The notes beneath the pieces were generated by a model. The model worked only from the letters and a program-made list of their open reading frames with translations, had not been told where the DNA came from and did not search any database. Positions 62,401-64,000 of a stretch of 64,000 bases of DNA are shown piece after piece. Source of the stretch: Rhea pennata (taxonomy: Eukaryota; Chordata; Aves; Rheiformes; Rheidae); contig NC_084702.1 in assembly GCF_028389875.1 (NCBI RefSeq), forward strand, positions 47,677,053 to 47,741,052. The letters run 5' to 3'. Made by a program: the position numbers and the translations under genes. Numbering within the stretch: position 1 is the stretch's first letter; each line of letters opens with the position of its first letter.

Positions 62401-63596
62401 CTTAAAAAGAAGAATCGGACCCCATGACTAAATAGACTTGCTTGAAAATCAACAGAAGTACAATATAAAATGCTTCAAAGTACAGAATAAAGTTTGTGTG
62501 TTTGTTCTATCAGTATCTGGTATGTTTTAAAGCTTATTTTTGTGATGTAAACAGACCAAAGGTATTAATATCTATCTAAACCACAAACAGGTTTTCATGG
62601 GAATTGTGCCAGTCACTAGTGGACCACTTTGAAGCCCACTCAGTCTGTCAGTTCTAAGACTAACTATCCATAGTTGTATAACTATGATGTCCGTATTTAT
62701 TTAAGAAAAAATTAAAAGCCAAAGAACAAAAACCCCTTTGTGCTAAGTATATAATTACTCTAAAGTAATTTTCATTGTACTCACGTCAGACCTACTAACC
62801 AGCCTGGACAGAACACTCCATTAACACACAGCTAAACCATAGCTACTCTACTATGACAGTTCAGCTGTATTAATATGGCAGCACACTGTGCTTTGTGTTT
62901 GTTAGCCTAACATCCATTCATAGGGTAAGTGATTTCATTCTTCTGACCACATCCTAGATGATTTATCCTCCTCTCCAGTAACTCCAAGCTAATGGATCTC
63001 ATTTTAATCTCATCTGCTAGAGATATCTTATACTAGAGATAATGACTAGAGACAGATCAAAACTACAGAGTTTGTCTCATACTCTCAAACTTGTGTTTGT
63101 AAATTTAAAGCAGTAGAATTAATTCCAGTGTATGATTCAACAAGAGGAGTCACTGTAGAGGTCAAAGCACAACGCCTTTCATGGCCAGTGTTAATAAAGC
63201 ATATTGTTCTGATCACTACACCAATTTCCAGAACTGTAATACATTAACACATTATTGTCATTCTGACAGACTGTGGAAGAGGCATACTAATATTTATTTC
63301 TGTTAGCATCTTGGAAAAAATAATCAGCTTCTACTGAAATTCACTATTCAACTAACTTCCAAATGATGCTTTTACTGTTTACTACATGAGATTGAATACA
63401 TACCATTTTTTCTTGCACCAATAGCAGAAATTATTACGGGAACTGAACAGTGGTTTAGTGCTTTTTTTATCATTGGGACATAACTGTCTTTTAATTCTTG
63501 AAATGAAGTCTTGTCATTGACAGAGTATTTAATCACAATAATATCAGCTCCTCCAATGAGACTGCGAGAAGTATACCAGTCACTGTCAAATATATC
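41332..63596 (-). CDS. RHOBTB3: Rho-related BTB domain-containing protein 3 (3' ten coding exons)
   Basis: Atypical Rho-family protein with tandem BTB domains. The family member is known to bind and hydrolyse ATP, act with Rab9 in endosome-to-Golgi transport, and bind CUL3 as a ubiquitin-ligase adaptor. Ten exons were placed with consistent phases (63404-63596, 60843-60994, 59246-59357, 56808-57173, 53511-53623, 51861-51972, 48196-48369, 46369-46535, 44656-44752, 41332-41447), totalling 1602 bp and 533 residues plus stop. Human is 611, so only about 76 N-terminal residues are beyond the right edge. Local residues 1-150 are the rest of the Rho-like domain, 168-275 begin BTB1 ([15 protein letters not shown]), and 341-450 are BTB2 ([31 protein letters not shown]). 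A helical C-terminal part follows, ending in CTVM, a CAAX-like box (CLVM in human). No frameshift or premature stop was seen. Identification is from recalled family sequence. Confidence 0.96.
41448..44655 (-). other. RHOBTB3: RHOBTB3 last intron
   Basis: A 3.2-kb intron, GTAGTT to GCTTTCTTTAG, without recognised elements apart from a short G run near 42070. Confidence 0.85.
44656..44752 (-). CDS. RHOBTB3: RHOBTB3 coding exon (C-terminal helices)
   Basis: 97 bp, phase 0 to 1, after CTTGCAG and before GTAGTT. It encodes [20 protein letters not shown] and [12 protein letters not shown], nearly the same as human. Confidence 0.96.
44753..46368 (-). other. RHOBTB3: RHOBTB3 intron
   Basis: A 1.6-kb intron with a short (TTCTC)n run near 45843-45862; otherwise nothing recognised. 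Confidence 0.85.
46369..46535 (-). CDS. RHOBTB3: RHOBTB3 coding exon (end of BTB2)
   Basis: 167 bp, phase 1 to 0, after TTTTTCAG and before GTACTT. It encodes [40 protein letters not shown] and [11 protein letters not shown], the last BTB2 helices and the start of the C-terminal helical part. Confidence 0.95.
46536..48195 (-). other. RHOBTB3: RHOBTB3 intron
   Basis: A 1.66-kb AT-rich intron with nothing recognised. Confidence 0.85.
48196..48369 (-). CDS. RHOBTB3: RHOBTB3 coding exon (BTB2 core)
   Basis: 174 bp, phase 1 to 1, between CTTGCAG and GTAAGC. It encodes [40 protein letters not shown] and [15 protein letters not shown], the central helices and strands of BTB2. Confidence 0.96.
48370..51860 (-). 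other. RHOBTB3: RHOBTB3 intron
   Basis: A 3.5-kb AT-rich intron. A low-complexity TAA/ATT-rich stretch lies at about 49820-49890. No CR1 or RNA gene was recognised. Confidence 0.85.
51861..51972 (-). CDS. RHOBTB3: RHOBTB3 coding exon (start of BTB2)
   Basis: 112 bp, phase 0 to 1, after a TTTTGCAG acceptor. It encodes [17 protein letters not shown] and then [18 protein letters not shown], the first BTB2 strands. The donor is CAAG/GTACAG, and the frame stays open for some distance into the intron. Confidence 0.95.
51973..53510 (-). other. RHOBTB3: RHOBTB3 intron with (ATTTC)6
   Basis: A 1.5-kb intron. It contains a pentanucleotide run, ATTTC on the plus strand, at 52668-52697. Confidence 0.85.
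52668..52697 (+). repeat. (ATTTC)6 pentanucleotide repeat
   Basis: Six perfect ATTTC units on the plus strand, read GAAAT on the RHOBTB3 sense strand. Confidence 0.95.
53511..53623 (-). CDS. RHOBTB3: RHOBTB3 coding exon (end of BTB1)
   Basis: 113 bp, phase 1 to 0. It encodes [17 protein letters not shown] and [16 protein letters not shown], a charged helical connector after BTB1. Acceptor TGACAG and donor AAG/GTACAT. Confidence 0.95.
53624..56807 (-). other. RHOBTB3: RHOBTB3 intron
   Basis: A 3.2-kb AT-rich intron. An imperfect two-copy 27-bp tandem repeat lies at 54611-54664. No nested gene was recognised. Confidence 0.85.
54611..54664. repeat. Imperfect 27-bp tandem repeat (two copies)
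   Basis: Two AT-rich copies starting at 54611 and 54638 share AATACT, ATACTACATATAACA and spacing, with a few mismatches. Confidence 0.7.
56808..57173 (-). CDS. RHOBTB3: RHOBTB3 coding exon (BTB1)
   Basis: 366 bp, phase 1 to 1, the largest exon here. It opens [16 protein letters not shown] and carries the BTB1 strand [20 protein letters not shown], the helix [16 protein letters not shown] and, after a variable serine-rich insert, [10 protein letters not shown] and [11 protein letters not shown]. The insert splitting BTB1 is a RHOBTB family feature. The donor is CAG/GTATCC. Confidence 0.96.
57641..58986 (+). mobile_element. CR1 LINE fragment with decayed reverse transcriptase
   Basis: A 5'-truncated CR1 of about 1.35 kb. 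It begins inside the ORF2 reverse transcriptase at [12 protein letters not shown], keeps YLDFSK and [13 protein letters not shown], and has SADDTKLGG where functional copies have an aromatic residue before ADD. The frame is open from 57641 to a TGA at 58154-58156. Homology then continues in another frame ([25 protein letters not shown]) and breaks again near 58350 before resuming at [14 protein letters not shown]. The copy is therefore inactive. It ends with the usual ACTAGATGATCTCCAGAGGT block and a GATTCTATGATTCTATG tail. It lies antisense to RHOBTB3. Confidence 0.95.
59185..59208. repeat. (TA)12 microsatellite
   Basis: Twelve uninterrupted TA units in a RHOBTB3 intron, likely polymorphic in length. 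Confidence 0.95.
59246..59357 (-). CDS. RHOBTB3: RHOBTB3 coding exon (basic linker)
   Basis: 112 bp, phase 0 to 1. It starts [11 protein letters not shown], then a lysine/arginine-rich stretch ([14 protein letters not shown]) and IKPPQLEQP, linking the Rho-like domain to BTB1. The donor is CAG/GTGCTC, which matches the consensus poorly beyond GT. Confidence 0.93.
59622..59695. repeat. 37-bp tandem duplication
   Basis: Two adjacent 37-bp copies (59622-59658 and 59659-59695), beginning GACCAGAAA and ending CTTAGTAGAT. They differ at one position (G in the first copy, T in the second). They lie in the intron between RHOBTB3 exons 60843-60994 and 59246-59357. Confidence 0.95.
60843..60994 (-). 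CDS. RHOBTB3: RHOBTB3 coding exon (Cys motif and end of Rho-like domain)
   Basis: 152 bp, phase 1 to 0, ending at GTAAGT. It contains [16 protein letters not shown], a cysteine cluster (CxCxxC) characteristic of RHOBTB3, followed by [19 protein letters not shown], the Rho-like helix and strand, and ends FGGV. Confidence 0.95.
60995..63403 (-). other. RHOBTB3: RHOBTB3 intron
   Basis: A 2.4-kb AT-rich intron, GTATGT to TTTTCTCAG, without recognised elements. Confidence 0.85.
61001..61330. other. Intronic AT-rich sequence
   Basis: Part of the intron upstream of the exon at 60843-60994. Nothing further seen. Confidence 0.4.
63404..63596 (-). CDS. RHOBTB3: RHOBTB3 coding exon (Rho-like domain)
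   Basis: 193 bp, entered in phase 0 after TTTAG and left in phase 1 at GTATGT. It opens [10 protein letters not shown] and includes [15 protein letters not shown], a Rho-like core strand, then [13 protein letters not shown]. This last part replaces the classical NKxD guanine-specificity motif, in keeping with an atypical nucleotide-binding domain. Confidence 0.95.
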
Positions 63597-64000
63597 CTAA
63601 ACAGAAAAAATACCGATCAAGAATCCTCTTGTTTATAAATGAAAACACCAACCATTCAATATTCTGTAACACAAAACCTCACAGAGGCATCTTCAGTGGA
63701 CAGTTCAATCTCTTATTTGAAGAGCAGCAACAGAGAAAAGAGCAGAATTTGTGCTTTATAGTTTTTTTTGTTTGGAGAACAAGTTACACAGTATAATAAA
63801 TAATAAACTGTTTCTTAATAATTCAGAAGTTAAAAAGAAGAAATAGTTTTTATCTAAGAATATACTTTCCATGGAAAATTTTTTAATGTTTTAATTATTT
63901 AACTTTCAAATGTTTTTATTAAGAAAAATAAAAGCAAATTCAGGTGCAGAGGTTTGCAGCAATTCATAAAAAAACACAATTTGTCGTAATATTTTAGAAA
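63597..64000 (-). other. RHOBTB3: RHOBTB3 intron, cut by window edge
   Basis: Sequence 5' of the first visible exon. The acceptor CTGTTTAG lies immediately at 63597. The exons for the first ~76 residues are outside the window. Confidence 0.8.

Overview
This is a vertebrate nuclear window and almost certainly avian. It has intron-split genes with GT-AG boundaries, CR1-type LINE 3' ends finishing in (ATTCTRTG)n, very little other interspersed repeat, and conserved synteny with human 5q15 (RHOBTB3 next to GLRX, tail to tail). In birds that block lies on chromosome Z, but this placement rests on family knowledge and is not proved by the sequence. No operon, CRISPR array or prokaryotic feature is present.

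Layout. From 1 to about 23.7 kb there is no gene I can recognise. The first 18 kb is comparatively GC-rich, with several CpG-dense patches (the strongest at 5041-5275) and long G, C and A homopolymers. A group of exon-like minus-strand segments sits at 18.4-19.7 kb. From 21.1 to 21.6 kb there is a truncated CR1 and just after it a MIR-like relic. From 23.7 to 31.3 kb lies a complete GLRX (glutaredoxin-1) gene on the plus strand: two coding exons, a 3' UTR exon and a poly(A) signal. From 31.3 to 41.3 kb is AT-rich sequence between the two convergent genes; it must also hold the 3' UTR of RHOBTB3. From 41.3 kb to the right edge is RHOBTB3 on the minus strand. I could place ten consecutive coding exons, all with matching phases, giving the last 533 residues of the protein. 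Only about the first 76 residues lie beyond the right edge.

Function. GLRX encodes a small cytosolic dithiol glutaredoxin (CPYC active site) that reduces protein-glutathione mixed disulfides. RHOBTB3 encodes an atypical Rho-like ATPase with two BTB domains and a C-terminal CAAX-like box; it is known as a Golgi/Rab9-linked factor and CUL3 partner. The genes converge and share no evident regulation. RHOBTB3 introns carry a 1.35-kb antisense CR1 fragment with a decayed reverse transcriptase, a (TA)12 run, an (ATTTC)6 run and a 37-bp tandem duplication.

The most open question is the minus-strand exon-like segment at 19589-19723 (135 bp, phase 1 at both ends, good splice sites), which I cannot assign to a family. 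Nothing seen amounts to a clear new biological system.
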